Positions 26,325-34,683 of a DNA stretch of 64,000 nucleotides are shown one piece after another. Below the pieces are notes generated by a model, which saw only the letters and a list, made by a program, of their open reading frames with translations, searched no databases and was not told the DNA's origin. Position 1 is the first letter of the stretch; each line of letters opens with the position of its first letter. The translations under genes were made by a program, and so were the position numbers. Origin of the DNA: Paenibacillus pabuli (GTDB lineage Bacteria; Bacillota; Bacilli; Paenibacillales; Paenibacillaceae); NCBI RefSeq assembly GCF_039831995.1, contig NZ_JBDOIO010000003.1, forward strand, positions 3,658,001-3,722,000, written 5' to 3'.

Positions 26325-28292
26325 TCAACGTATCGGTTCTGACCATTTGGCAAGAATCGCCGCCGTTTCCCTGTATTGAAAGACCGGAAAGTAGTGCCCG
26401 TAAGGGATATCAATCCGACTAAACTGTGGATTCATGTCCTCAGGGTAGTGATATTCCCGATCTTCATTGGCCCAAACCACCAATGTACTATTGGCGAGAT
26501 CTGCCCGCTTCCATGGGCTTATCCAAGACGTTGAGGTATCACTTTTTATTTTGCCGGAGTAAATCCATCGTAACAAGTCGGCATGTGCTCCCGCTACTCG
26601 CGGGGATTGCAGACTTGACTTGATTTTTCCAGCCAGTGTGGACTCCGTAATGGTACCTTCTTCTTGGGTACGGTGTACATCTAACATGTGCCTCCAGCTT
26701 TTCTCTGCCCTTCGACTGAGCAGGGTACGGATCGTTCCTCTTGGCAAACGGGAAACCCACCGCAGCATGTTTGGATTCGTATTGTGAGCGACGGGCTGCA
26801 GCAAACCAAGACGGATATCCGTTCGTCCACTGCGGAGCACCGCCGCAGATGCAATCGCTGCACCTATAGAATGGCCTACCATCTTCATCGGACCTTCAAA
26901 CTCGCCAATGGCCGTAAGCAGTGCATCAACCTGACCTTCAAAAGCCTCCTCCCCATTATGTACAGGAGAACGTCCGAACCCCGCCAGATCAACCAGCCAG
27001 ACCGGGCTGCCAGTCAACTGATGGAGCTGTTCTCCCAGAGGCAGCATTTCATCCGCACAATTCAGCATTCCATGCACAATTAGCCACGGTTCACCTTCGC
27101 CCTTCCGGCCAAGCGCTGCCAAGTTTCCAACCCGGGTGCGGGTCCAACCGGAAGGCAGACTTTCATAAGATTTATGGCTAAGACGATAATCCAGATCTGC
27201 CGTAATGAACGGAAGCTGCTCCCGGATATCCGGCCATGTTTGCCCCATGCGTTTAAATACATCTTCTGTCTCTTCCACATGCCATATTCTGTCTGTAATA
27301 AAGGAAACCGATTCGGCAGGGACACCGCTGATCCTTGCCCCTCCTGATTTCATTGCAAATTGCATCCATGATAATGGTACAGCCCATTTGGGATTTGGCA
27401 CGTCCAGCTGCTTCGCAAGAAGATGAAGAAGGTCCGTCATGTTGGGACTGTTCTCCTTGCGTGCCAGAAGTGGATAGGTCCCGCCTGTTGGGGCTTTCTC
27501 TTTGGTTAGGAAAACCAGAGTCCGCCCAACCACATCATTTTCCACTAACGGTAGCCAGTAAGATGCACCTCCGGGTACAACAGGCATAAGCCTTTTTTGC
27601 ATCGCCTGGATGAGCAGACCGATACCACCTGTTTGCTCGGTCTCGCCTGTGGGACGCGGTCCAACGACTGTGCTCGGGTTCACAACGGACAGTGGATATT
27701 CGTATTTCTCTGCATGTTCGCGGAGGTACAGATCAGCGTGGAACTTCATTTCTTCATATGCACTTTCATTCGGGGCCACGTTGACCGCGGGCATGCCTTC
27801 TCCCTTCTCATTACGCAGGCCGTAAGGACTCATGAATCCAACCACGTGGATAAAATGTCTTAGACCTCTTATCCGCTGAATCTCTTCAGCAAGCCCGGCA
27901 ACCTCTCGTGCCCCATTCATGAATATCTGTTCCGCGACTTTACGCTCCAGAGTCACGTCCATCGTTCCTCCAACATGAATAATGACGTCTGCTTCCAGCG
28001 CGCGCTTCCGATCCGTTGCAGTAAGACCGAGCCCCTCCACTGACAAGTCTCCTTGCACAAACGTAATTCTGCTGAAATCCGTTATTCCGTACGAAGTCAG
28101 GCCCTTTCTGGCTTTCGATTCAGAACGGATAAGCAGTAGCAATTTTACATTTTCATCTATCAGCTGCTTTACTGCCTCCTTGCCGATAAAGCCGGTACTG
28201 CCTGTCATAAAAATAATGGATGCAGCCATTGAGTCCACCTTATGGGTAAGCATCATGTCAGTTGTTTTTAAGTATGTAGAATTTATGTTCAT
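26325..28292 (-). CDS. Fusion of NAD(P)-binding SDR and alpha/beta hydrolase
   Basis: 655 residues in two parts. Residues about 22-370: an extended SDR/thioester-reductase-like Rossmann domain (GSTGFIG 31-37; Y-x3-K as YEEMK, Tyr179/Lys183). Residues about 385-655: an alpha/beta hydrolase (HGMLNCADEM oxyanion region near 407, nucleophile elbow GHSIG with Ser475, candidate acid Asp611, His633). Each half keeps its motif residues, so both may be active. Single-chain reductase plus hydrolase suggests processing of an acyl or lipid intermediate; that is inference. AGGAGGAAAG precedes the ATG at 28292. Sits 60 bases after tetR with its own operator and promoter. Confidence 0.85.
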   Translation of the reverse strand: MNINSTYLKTTDMMLTHKVDSMAASIIFMTGSTGFIGKEAVKQLIDENVKLLLLIRSESKARKGLTSYGITDFSRITFVQGDLSVEGLGLTATDRKRALEADVIIHVGGTMDVTLERKVAEQIFMNGAREVAGLAEEIQRIRGLRHFIHVVGFMSPYGLRNEKGEGMPAVNVAPNESAYEEMKFHADLYLREHAEKYEYPLSVVNPSTVVGPRPTGETEQTGGIGLLIQAMQKRLMPVVPGGASYWLPLVENDVVGRTLVFLTKEKAPTGGTYPLLARKENSPNMTDLLHLLAKQLDVPNPKWAVPLSWMQFAMKSGGARISGVPAESVSFITDRIWHVEETEDVFKRMGQTWPDIREQLPFITADLDYRLSHKSYESLPSGWTRTRVGNLAALGRKGEGEPWLIVHGMLNCADEMLPLGEQLHQLTGSPVWLVDLAGFGRSPVHNGEEAFEGQVDALLTAIGEFEGPMKMVGHSIGAAIASAAVLRSGRTDIRLGLLQPVAHNTNPNMLRWVSRLPRGTIRTLLSRRAEKSWRHMLDVHRTQEEGTITESTLAGKIKSSLQSPRVAGAHADLLRWIYSGKIKSDTSTSWISPWKRADLANSTLVVWANEDREYHYPEDMNPQFSRIDIPYGHYFPVFQYRETAAILAKWSEPIR

Positions 28293-28308
28293 TATTCTTT
28301 CCTCCTAA

Positions 28309-28328
28309 TTAGAACTATACAGTACTAA
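28309..28328 (-). promoter_or_regulatory. TetR operator and -10 before the fusion gene
   Basis: Near-perfect palindrome TTAGAACTATACAGTACTAA (plus strand), matching 19 of 20 bases of the copy before tetR. On the minus strand it contains TATAGT as -10; the matching -35 is the T-run of the tetR terminator. It ends 16 bases before the fusion gene's start codon, so a bound repressor would block its transcription start. Confidence 0.75.
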
Positions 28329-28336
28329 TTTAATCT

Positions 28337-28362
28337 AAAAAAAGAGCTTCGCTTAACGAAGC
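28337..28362 (-). terminator. Terminator overlapping the tetR stop codon
   Basis: GCTTCG-TTAA-GCGAAGC hairpin followed by T7 on the minus strand; the loop's TAA is the tetR stop (28353-28355). Separates tetR transcription from the fusion gene. Confidence 0.8.
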
Positions 28363-28973
28363 ATCTGACAAAATGTACGTACGGATTGTTCTATAATTCC
28401 GGTATCCCGCGCGGTCTCAGCCAGAACCAGAGATCCTTCCAGTGCGGCGACAAACAGCGAAGAAACCGCCCCTGCATCCATGCCTTCACGGAATTCTCCA
28501 CTGTCCACTCCCTGCTGAAACAGCTTCTCGATCATAGGCTGCAATTCCCGGAAGAATCGGGAGATACTGGCCTTCACGTCGGGGGCACTTGCGGGTGTCT
28601 GCATATAGAGCGTTATAAAAGGACAACTGCCTTCGAAATTGCGCCCTTCAATTCCTGCCGATAACGTGGCTATAAACGAGTTAACGCGCTCTTCGACGCT
28701 TCTTTCCCGCTGACTGAGCAAAAAATAGACTTGTGACTCATACTGAGCGATCCAGTATTGTACCACTGCCTGAAGCAGTTCCTCCTTATTTTTAAAATGA
28801 TAATAAATATTGGACTTGGACACCCCGCTCACCCGCACAACTTCATCCATGCTGACATAGCTGTATCCCTGACGCAAAAATAACTGCGCTGCCACTTCGA
28901 CCGCCTTGGTCCGGTTGACCGGATTGGCACTTCTCGGTTTGGCAGAACCTGAGCTTGATGTTTGATTTGTCAT
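28353..28973 (-). CDS. TetR-family transcriptional regulator (apparently leaderless)
   Basis: 206 residues. N-terminal HTH about 22-66 (AVEVAAQLFLRQGYSYVSMDEVVRVSGVSKSNIYYHFKNKEELLQAV) is a clear TetR fold; the C-terminal ligand domain (FFRELQPMIEKLFQQGVDSGEF, SLFVAALEGSLVLAETA) is divergent. The start is the ATG at 28973: there is no ribosome site, and the -10 TATAGT ends seven bases upstream, so the mRNA should begin at or next to the ATG. A promoter TTGCAA-N17-TATAGT (28981-29009) overlaps its own operator (28976-28995), indicating autoregulation. It most likely represses the adjacent fusion gene. Confidence 0.9.
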   Translation of the reverse strand: MTNQTSSSGSAKPRSANPVNRTKAVEVAAQLFLRQGYSYVSMDEVVRVSGVSKSNIYYHFKNKEELLQAVVQYWIAQYESQVYFLLSQRERSVEERVNSFIATLSAGIEGRNFEGSCPFITLYMQTPASAPDVKASISRFFRELQPMIEKLFQQGVDSGEFREGMDAGAVSSLFVAALEGSLVLAETARDTGIIEQSVRTFCQMLR

Positions 28974-28975
28974 AT

Positions 28976-28995
28976 TTAGAACTATATAGTACTAA
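28976..28995 (-). promoter_or_regulatory. TetR operator at the tetR promoter
   Basis: TTAGAACTATATAGTACTAA, palindromic apart from one central-flank base pair (positions 5/16). It covers the tetR -10 and ends two bases before the tetR start codon; matches 19 of 20 bases of the copy at 28309-28328. Confidence 0.8.
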
Positions 28996-29009
28996 CTATT
29001 TCGTTGCAA
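28981..29009 (-). promoter_or_regulatory. Sigma-A promoter of tetR
   Basis: Minus strand TTGCAA (29004-29009), 17 bases, TATAGT (28981-28986). Matches four to five of six bases of each consensus element with ideal spacing; TSS expected at about 28974. Confidence 0.75.
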
Positions 29010-29044
29010 GTTTTCTTTTTGCAGAATTGGACACGAGCCCTGAC

Positions 29045-29319
29045 TTATACACAGCTCTCATCCATATGTAGACACTTATGCTCAAAGGATATCCACATAT
29101 AGTATCCAGTACTAGGCTAAGTTTTAGCTTACCTATTCATAATCATTGTTGTTATCCACAATCGAAATACAGATAGCCATGTTATCCTTTCAGGATGGTT
29201 TTCAAAATAAAAAAAATAGGCCAACCAGAACGATATTCTGGCTGACCTATGGAATGAGTCATTGTAGTGGAATGTCGAACAGGATTAGATGGCCTGGGGA
29301 TATTGTTTTCTGTGGATAA
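29045..29319. repeat. Second DnaA-box cluster
   Basis: TTATACACA at 29045-29053 (matches the relaxed TTATNCACA), ATATCCACA at 29089-29097 (one mismatch), perfect TTATCCACA at 29152-29160 and perfect TGTGGATAA at 29311-29319. Orientation is mixed. Sits 4 kb from the first cluster, on the far side of the three-gene block 25260-28973. Confidence 0.6.
29207..29250 (-). terminator. Terminator of the sugar ABC operon
   Basis: Minus strand ATAGGTCAGCCAGAA ... TTCTGGTTGGCCTAT (a few G-T or mismatched pairs) followed by T8, about 130 bases after the binding-protein stop. Confidence 0.88.
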
Positions 29320-29379
29320 CATTTGTGATACTGGCCCATTTCCCGGCTTCACCTTACGTATAAACGTCATTCTGTTTTT

Positions 29380-30678
29380 TTACTTTTTCAGACTGTCCCA
29401 GTTTTGCTGCAAAGCATCAAGCAATCCCGCTTTATCCGATTTGCCTGCGACATATGCCTGAATGGTGCTGCCATATTCCTGCGGAACGCCTTCCGGGAAG
29501 CGGTTAAAGTTCCAGCTTAACGTTTTGTTTTCCTGACTGTACTTCATGATCTCTGTCGCCAGATCGCCCAGATCCTCTTCCGAGGCTTGAATGGAGCTGA
29601 ACGCCGGGATAAATTTGAACTCTTTGGTCATGTACTGTTTCCCGATATCCGATGTCACGAGCCATTCCAGGAATTCCTTCGCTTCCGGCTTCACTTGCGA
29701 GTTTTTGTTCACAACCCAATAGTTAGGTACACCTACAAACAATTTATCATTCGGTTCATTCGTAATTGGCATTGGCAGAATACCGAGATTCAGGTCGGGG
29801 TTGATTCCATCAATCTGCACTTGAGTCCAGTTCCCTTGCTGCATCATCGCTGCTTCCCCGCTTGCAAACAGGGTTACCTGTGTATTGTAGTCGGTAGTAA
29901 GTGGGTTTTTGTTGCTGTATTTCAGCGTTAAATCGAGCAGGTTCATCCAGTCTGTGAACACTTGGTTGCCTGGAATTTTCTCTGTACCTTCGTTAAGGCC
30001 TTGAATGAATTTTACCGGATCTGCCTGATTCGCAAATGCAACGTTTACGTTATGATTGCCAAGCACCCACCACTCCTGATATCCGTTCGAAAACGGTGTT
30101 ATGCCGGCTGCCTGAAGTTTCTGAGCTGCCTGATCCAACTGTTCCAATGTTGTTGGAATTTCAGTAATGCCTGCCTTTTCAAAAAGGTCTTTGTTATAAA
30201 TGAATCCGTAGCCTTCCAGTGCTAGCGGCTGTCCATAGAGTTTACCATCTTTGGTCATTGGCTCTTTAGCTACCTCAAGCACGTCTTTCGTCCAAGCTTC
30301 ATTTGACAGGTCTTCCAGATATTCAAGCCAAGTGTCCAGTTCGCGGTATCCGCCAACGTTGAAAATGTCCGGCTGTTCGCCTGCGGCAAACTTGGCTTTC
30401 AGTGCTGCACCGTAGTCACTGCCACCACCAACCGTCTGAATGTCCAGCTTGATGCCTGGATGCGAGGATTCATACTCTGCCTTAAGGCGGTTAAGCGCTT
30501 CCGCAATTTCGACTTTGAATTGAAAGATTTTGATAGTTTTGTCCCCTGCAGCCTCTCCTCCGCCCGTTTGAGCATCTGTATTCACCGGACTACCGCTTTT
30601 GTCCCCGTTGCCACAACCTGCGAGCATTACCGAAAAAGCAATCAGCATGAGCAACGTCAACTTTGTCATTCTTTTCAT
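29380..30678 (-). CDS. Sugar ABC transporter substrate-binding lipoprotein
   Basis: 432 residues. Lipoprotein signal MKRMTKLTLLMLIAFSVMLAGC (lipobox LAGC, Cys22), then a family-1 extracellular solute-binding protein (FNVGGYRELDTWLEYLEDLSNEAW, GQPLALEGYGFIYNKDLFEKAGI, EAAMMQQGNW, VGVPNYWVVNK). It binds an oligosaccharide or sugar outside the membrane and hands it to the permeases. GGGAGAG precedes the ATG. It is the last gene of the operon (permease, permease, binding protein), 308 bases after the second permease; that gap forms strong hairpins, which may allow uneven expression. Confidence 0.9.
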   Translation of the reverse strand: MKRMTKLTLLMLIAFSVMLAGCGNGDKSGSPVNTDAQTGGGEAAGDKTIKIFQFKVEIAEALNRLKAEYESSHPGIKLDIQTVGGGSDYGAALKAKFAAGEQPDIFNVGGYRELDTWLEYLEDLSNEAWTKDVLEVAKEPMTKDGKLYGQPLALEGYGFIYNKDLFEKAGITEIPTTLEQLDQAAQKLQAAGITPFSNGYQEWWVLGNHNVNVAFANQADPVKFIQGLNEGTEKIPGNQVFTDWMNLLDLTLKYSNKNPLTTDYNTQVTLFASGEAAMMQQGNWTQVQIDGINPDLNLGILPMPITNEPNDKLFVGVPNYWVVNKNSQVKPEAKEFLEWLVTSDIGKQYMTKEFKFIPAFSSIQASEEDLGDLATEIMKYSQENKTLSWNFNRFPEGVPQEYGSTIQAYVAGKSDKAGLLDALQQNWDSLKK

Positions 30679-30986
30679 ACATACACTCTCCCTATAGTAG
30701 TTTCTGTTTGGCAGCTTCCTTACTCTTTATTTCATAATCTTCTCTTCTCGACCCTTGTCTTTCTAGCTTTTCTTGCTTACGCTTGCCTCCGAGAAGGTGC
30801 CAAGCCCTGCGGGCGCCTTCTCCTCCTACACCTCCATGCGAGGTGTAGGAGGGAGCATGATGCGACGGAGAAGCGAAGCGTTCGCCTTTGATACCCGGTG
30901 GCTTCCTTGTCTCAATTCATCCTGGCCACCGGGGAGCAACAGCGATGGATGGCGCAACATGATCCTGGAGCACCTCACCCTCGCTC
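30679..30986 (-). other. Intra-operon spacer with three strong hairpins
   Basis: Between permease and binding-protein genes, transcribed leftwards. Hairpins: GAGAAGGTGCC / GGCGCCTTCTC (30791-30822), CTCCTACACCTC / GAGGTGTAGGAG (30823-30851, perfect 12 bp with five-base loop) and CCCGGTGGC / GCCACCGGG (30894-30933). No T-tract follows them, so they look like processing or stabilising elements rather than terminators. No gene with a ribosome site in the gap. Confidence 0.6.
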
Positions 30987-31823
30987 CTACCCCTTAACTG
31001 ATCCAGCGGTAATGCCCTGAATAATGTACTTCTGCATCAGCAGGAAGAAGATAATGATTGGCATGATGCCCAGCACAAGGGCAGGCAGTGCCAGATCCCA
31101 TTGCTTCGTATATTGACCGAATAGCGCAAAGGTCGCAATCGGGATCGTACGCAGGTTGGAACTCTGCAAGATCAGGGACGGCAGCAGATAGTCATTCCAA
31201 ATCCAGAGGGTGTTCAGAATAATGACCGTAACATACATCGGTTTCATGAGCGGGAATACAATTCGGAAGAACACTCCGTATACAGAACTGCCATCCACAC
31301 GCGCTGCCTCCTCAATCTCCAGTGGGACCGATTTGACGAATCCGTGGAAGAGGAAGACAGACATCGGTGCGCCAAATCCGAGATAACAAATGATTAACCC
31401 ACCCAGACTGTCAATCAGACCAAGATTACTGGTTACCGTAACAAGCGGAATCATGATAGACTGAAACGGAATCACCATGGCGGCGATAAACATGCCGAAC
31501 AGAATCCGGTTGAATCGGGTATCACTTCGAACCATCCGGTAGGCAGCCATGGAGCTGATCAATACGAGCAGCAGATTGCTGACCACCGTGACGACAAGCG
31601 AGTTCATCAGTGCCGAAGGGAATTTAATTTTCTCCCAGGCGTTTGCATAGTTGCCCCATTGAAATACTTCCGGCCATGCTGCCGAATTGGTAAGCAGGTC
31701 ACCAAATGTTTTGACCGAATTAACAAACAGGAAGTAGAACGGAACCAGGAACAGGAGTCCAATCAATACCATAATGATCTCGGTTACGATTGTACTGAAG
31801 CGGTAGTTTTTCGTCGTTTCCAT
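30987..31823 (-). CDS. Sugar ABC transporter permease (MalG type)
   Basis: 278 residues with six hydrophobic segments. The cytoplasmic EAA loop EEAARVDGSSVYGVFFRIVFPLMKP contacts the ATPase. Typical of the CUT1 carbohydrate uptake family; forms the second half of the membrane channel with the preceding permease. Its ATG directly follows the stop of that gene (TAG ATG) with GGAGGTAGAGG inside it, so they are coupled. No ATP-binding protein is in the operon; CUT1 systems often share a general ATPase (MsmX in B. subtilis) encoded elsewhere. Confidence 0.92.
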   Translation of the reverse strand: METTKNYRFSTIVTEIIMVLIGLLFLVPFYFLFVNSVKTFGDLLTNSAAWPEVFQWGNYANAWEKIKFPSALMNSLVVTVVSNLLLVLISSMAAYRMVRSDTRFNRILFGMFIAAMVIPFQSIMIPLVTVTSNLGLIDSLGGLIICYLGFGAPMSVFLFHGFVKSVPLEIEEAARVDGSSVYGVFFRIVFPLMKPMYVTVIILNTLWIWNDYLLPSLILQSSNLRTIPIATFALFGQYTKQWDLALPALVLGIMPIIIFFLLMQKYIIQGITAGSVKG

Positions 31824-32705
31824 CTATGCCTCTACCTCCTTGCTCTTCGTCAGACGAACCTGAATCATCGTAATGATCGCAACGATCACGAAGAAAATGA
31901 GTGCTTTTGCCGTACCGATCCCGTAACGGTTGTTCACGAATGCCTCGTTGTAAATGTTGAGTGCAACGGACTCCGTCGATCCAAACGGTCCACCTTTGGT
32001 AAGTGACAGATTGAGATCGAACATTTTGAATGACCAGGAGATCGCCAGGAACAGGCAGATCGTTACCCCAGGCATAATGAGCGGTAGAATAATGCTCCGC
32101 AGTACCTGCCAGCGGCTTGCTCCATCAATTTCAGCAGCTTCCAGCAGATCCGGCGACACATTGGTCAGGGACGAAATATAGATGACCATCAGATACCCTG
32201 CAGTCTGCCAGACAAATACAATGACGATTCCCCAGAAGGCGGTCGGTTCGTCTCCCAGCCAAGGGAGGTTGAAGAAGGACCACCCGGTTACGTCGCCAAC
32301 TGCTGAAAACCCTTTCACAAATATGAACTGCCAGATAAAGCCGAGCAACAGTCCACCGATCACGTTAGGCATAAAAAAGATCGTGCGCAGAATGTTTCTC
32401 GTCTTGAGCGGTTTGGTCAGAAAGTACGCCAGGAAAAAACCAATAATATTGGTTAATACCACACCGACCACCGTAAAACGGACCGTGAACCAAAACGCCG
32501 TTTGGAACTTGGGGTCATTCGTAAAAATATGCAGGAAGTTGTCGAACCCTACCCAATTGATATTCTCCGACACCCCGTTCCAATCTGTAAAGGAGTAATA
32601 CATTCCCAGCAGGAAAGGGACCACGATGATGAGAATAAAAAACACGATGGAGGGACCCACGAACACAAGCTGCTGTAACAGCTGTGAAGATTTGCGATGC
32701 TTCAT
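31824..32705 (-). CDS. Sugar ABC transporter permease (MalF type)
   Basis: 293 residues, six membrane segments, EAA loop EAAEIDGASRWQVLRSIILPLIMPG. CUT1-family inner-membrane permease, first of the operon. The start is the ATG at 32705 after GGGGAGAA; the frame is open further upstream without a ribosome site and overlaps the divergent kinase promoter. The operon is divergent from a two-component system (start 32849), which is the usual local arrangement for YesM/YesN-type control of sugar uptake. Confidence 0.92.
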   Translation of the reverse strand: MKHRKSSQLLQQLVFVGPSIVFFILIIVVPFLLGMYYSFTDWNGVSENINWVGFDNFLHIFTNDPKFQTAFWFTVRFTVVGVVLTNIIGFFLAYFLTKPLKTRNILRTIFFMPNVIGGLLLGFIWQFIFVKGFSAVGDVTGWSFFNLPWLGDEPTAFWGIVIVFVWQTAGYLMVIYISSLTNVSPDLLEAAEIDGASRWQVLRSIILPLIMPGVTICLFLAISWSFKMFDLNLSLTKGGPFGSTESVALNIYNEAFVNNRYGIGTAKALIFFVIVAIITMIQVRLTKSKEVEA

Positions 32706-32848
32706 ATCGTTCTCCCCTTCTATAGATGGATGGAATTGGTCTCTTTTTCTATTAAACCCCAATATTCCACTTGGAAACACTGACCCTCGTGAACAGTTGG
32801 GTGTAAAATATTGTCCTTTCTTAACCTGCAACCAGAAGGGGTGTCCGA

Positions 32849-34678
32849 ATGTCAAAATACTACAGCATACGCACCAAGTTAATTGCTTTCATGCTCATCG
32901 CCACCACCCTTCCACTGCTGGCTTCCATCAGCATGACGTTCATCCAGACCAAAACAGCCCTGCGCGAGCAAGCCGTTGCCGAGAACAAACGGCTTATCTA
33001 TCAGGCATCCACGAATCTCAATAACTATGTGGATAACGTTGCACGGGCATCACTTGCGGTTTACAGTGATCCCAACTTTTTGCGTAATCTGGCGAAAATC
33101 CCTGGGGATTACCGCGCTGTAGCAGAGGTATATACCACGCTGCAGACCATTCGCTCAGCTGTACCAGATGTATTCCAGCTCTACTTGCACTCTTTTGCAG
33201 CTAATCAATCCACTTTAATTATGAGCCCTTTTCCGAAGCGCGAGGAGCGCAAACAGGCCTATTCCGACGCCCTTCATGGAGAAACAGGCAGTGACAGCCC
33301 GGATATATGGGTAGAATCGGCGCATATGAGTCACACTTACGGATTCAAGGCCGCTTCCGCCGATGATCCTGCACGGACAGTAATTACATTACATCGTGTA
33401 ATCAAGGATGTTCCATCAACCGAACGCCTGGGTGTGCTCGCCATAGACCTGAACATGGATACCATTGCGGCAATCTGCAGCAGGCTATACGATCCGGAGA
33501 AGGAACAGATCTATGTCGTGGATGGTCAGAATCAGATCATATACCAAGGTCGTTCTGAGATCAGTGGAACAGATCAATTAAGGCAGGAAGCAACCATGGA
33601 ATTGGATACAGCACGTTCCCGAACAGGAATAAGTACAACCGCAACGGGACATTTCGAACAGGAGCATTCCATGTATGTCTATCAACAGATGGGCAGCACC
33701 TTTGCCGACTGGACGATCATTAAACAAATTCCGAATGAGACGCTATATGCCAGGGCTACCACACTGACATGGAATAACGCCATGATTGCCATCGCTGCAC
33801 TTCTGCTCGTGATCGTGGCTACCCTGTTCATCTCGATCCGCATCACTGGACCACTCAAGCAATTAATGCGCTATATGAACCAGATTCAGGCGGGACGTCT
33901 GCATGTGGACATTCGGCTAAAGAGCCGGGATGAGATCGGAGTACTTGCGCGTCATTTCCGGGATATGATGGATACGGTAAATAACCTGATTTTGAGAGAA
34001 TACCGACTGGAAATTGCCAACAAAACCAACCAGCTCAAAGCATTGCAGGCACAGATCCATCCGCATTTTCTGTACAATACGCTGCAATCCATAGGCACAC
34101 TCGCCCTCCAGCATCAAGGGCAGCGGGTGTACGTGCTCCTCTCTTCCCTGTCCAAAATGCTGCGTTACAGCATGCGGGACCAAACTCGTGTAACCTTGCG
34201 GGAGGAAGCGGAGCATGCAAGGTTGTATCTGGAACTTCAACAAGAGCGGTTTGGCGACCGCCTTGAAGTACAGCTTGATTTTGCCGAAGATACGTTACGC
34301 ATTGAACTGCCGAGAATGACCCTGCAGCCATTGATTGAGAATTACTTCAAGCACGGAGCGGATGTTCAGCCAGGTAAAGGTTTCATTCGTATAAGCAGCC
34401 GCAGGACATCTGACCACTGGGTCGAAATTCAACTGGAGAATAACGGACCGCCCATACCTGAGGACAAGTTATCCGAAATTCAGGGATGGCTAAGTCTGGT
34501 TCACACGTCTTCCGGACTTGCCGCTCAAGATTCCGATCCATCGGAGTCCATCGGCCTTCGGAATGTGATGCGAAGGCTCCAACTGAACTCGCCGCCGGAG
34601 CATATGGCTATTCTTGATATCAGCAACTTGGAACCAAACGGTGTCCTGATCAGACTCAACATTTACGCGGGGGAGTGA
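32849..34678 (+). CDS. YesM-type sensor histidine kinase
   Basis: 609 residues. Membrane segment about 10-35, an extracellular sensor region about 40-290, second membrane segment about 305-325, HAMP (ITGPLKQLMRYMNQIQAGRLHVDI), His-kinase segment QIHPHFLYNTLQS (phospho-acceptor His in PHF, about residue 410) and an ATPase domain with LQPLIENYFKHG. This HisKA_3-like LytS/YesM architecture senses extracellular sugars or their binding proteins. AGAAGGGGTGTCCG precedes the ATG. Transcribed with the response regulator, divergent from the sugar ABC operon it probably controls. Confidence 0.92.
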   Translation: MSKYYSIRTKLIAFMLIATTLPLLASISMTFIQTKTALREQAVAENKRLIYQASTNLNNYVDNVARASLAVYSDPNFLRNLAKIPGDYRAVAEVYTTLQTIRSAVPDVFQLYLHSFAANQSTLIMSPFPKREERKQAYSDALHGETGSDSPDIWVESAHMSHTYGFKAASADDPARTVITLHRVIKDVPSTERLGVLAIDLNMDTIAAICSRLYDPEKEQIYVVDGQNQIIYQGRSEISGTDQLRQEATMELDTARSRTGISTTATGHFEQEHSMYVYQQMGSTFADWTIIKQIPNETLYARATTLTWNNAMIAIAALLLVIVATLFISIRITGPLKQLMRYMNQIQAGRLHVDIRLKSRDEIGVLARHFRDMMDTVNNLILREYRLEIANKTNQLKALQAQIHPHFLYNTLQSIGTLALQHQGQRVYVLLSSLSKMLRYSMRDQTRVTLREEAEHARLYLELQQERFGDRLEVQLDFAEDTLRIELPRMTLQPLIENYFKHGADVQPGKGFIRISSRRTSDHWVEIQLENNGPPIPEDKLSEIQGWLSLVHTSSGLAAQDSDPSESIGLRNVMRRLQLNSPPEHMAILDISNLEPNGVLIRLNIYAGE

Positions 34679-34683
34679 ACAAC

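Larger units (their letters stand above)
28974..29379. other. Intergenic region with DnaA boxes and promoter
   Basis: Gap of about 400 bases between the tetR promoter and the end of the sugar-binding protein gene. Contains the tetR promoter, a second DnaA-box cluster (29045-29319) and the minus-strand terminator at 29207-29250. No coding frame. Confidence 0.6.

Noticed and set aside
30773..30997. A plus-strand 74-codon frame in the ABC operon spacer
   Set aside because: Antisense, no ribosome site, and the region is better explained by the hairpins.
33028..33036. Single DnaA-box match inside the sensor kinase gene
   Set aside because: Isolated perfect 9-mer within coding sequence; not a cluster.
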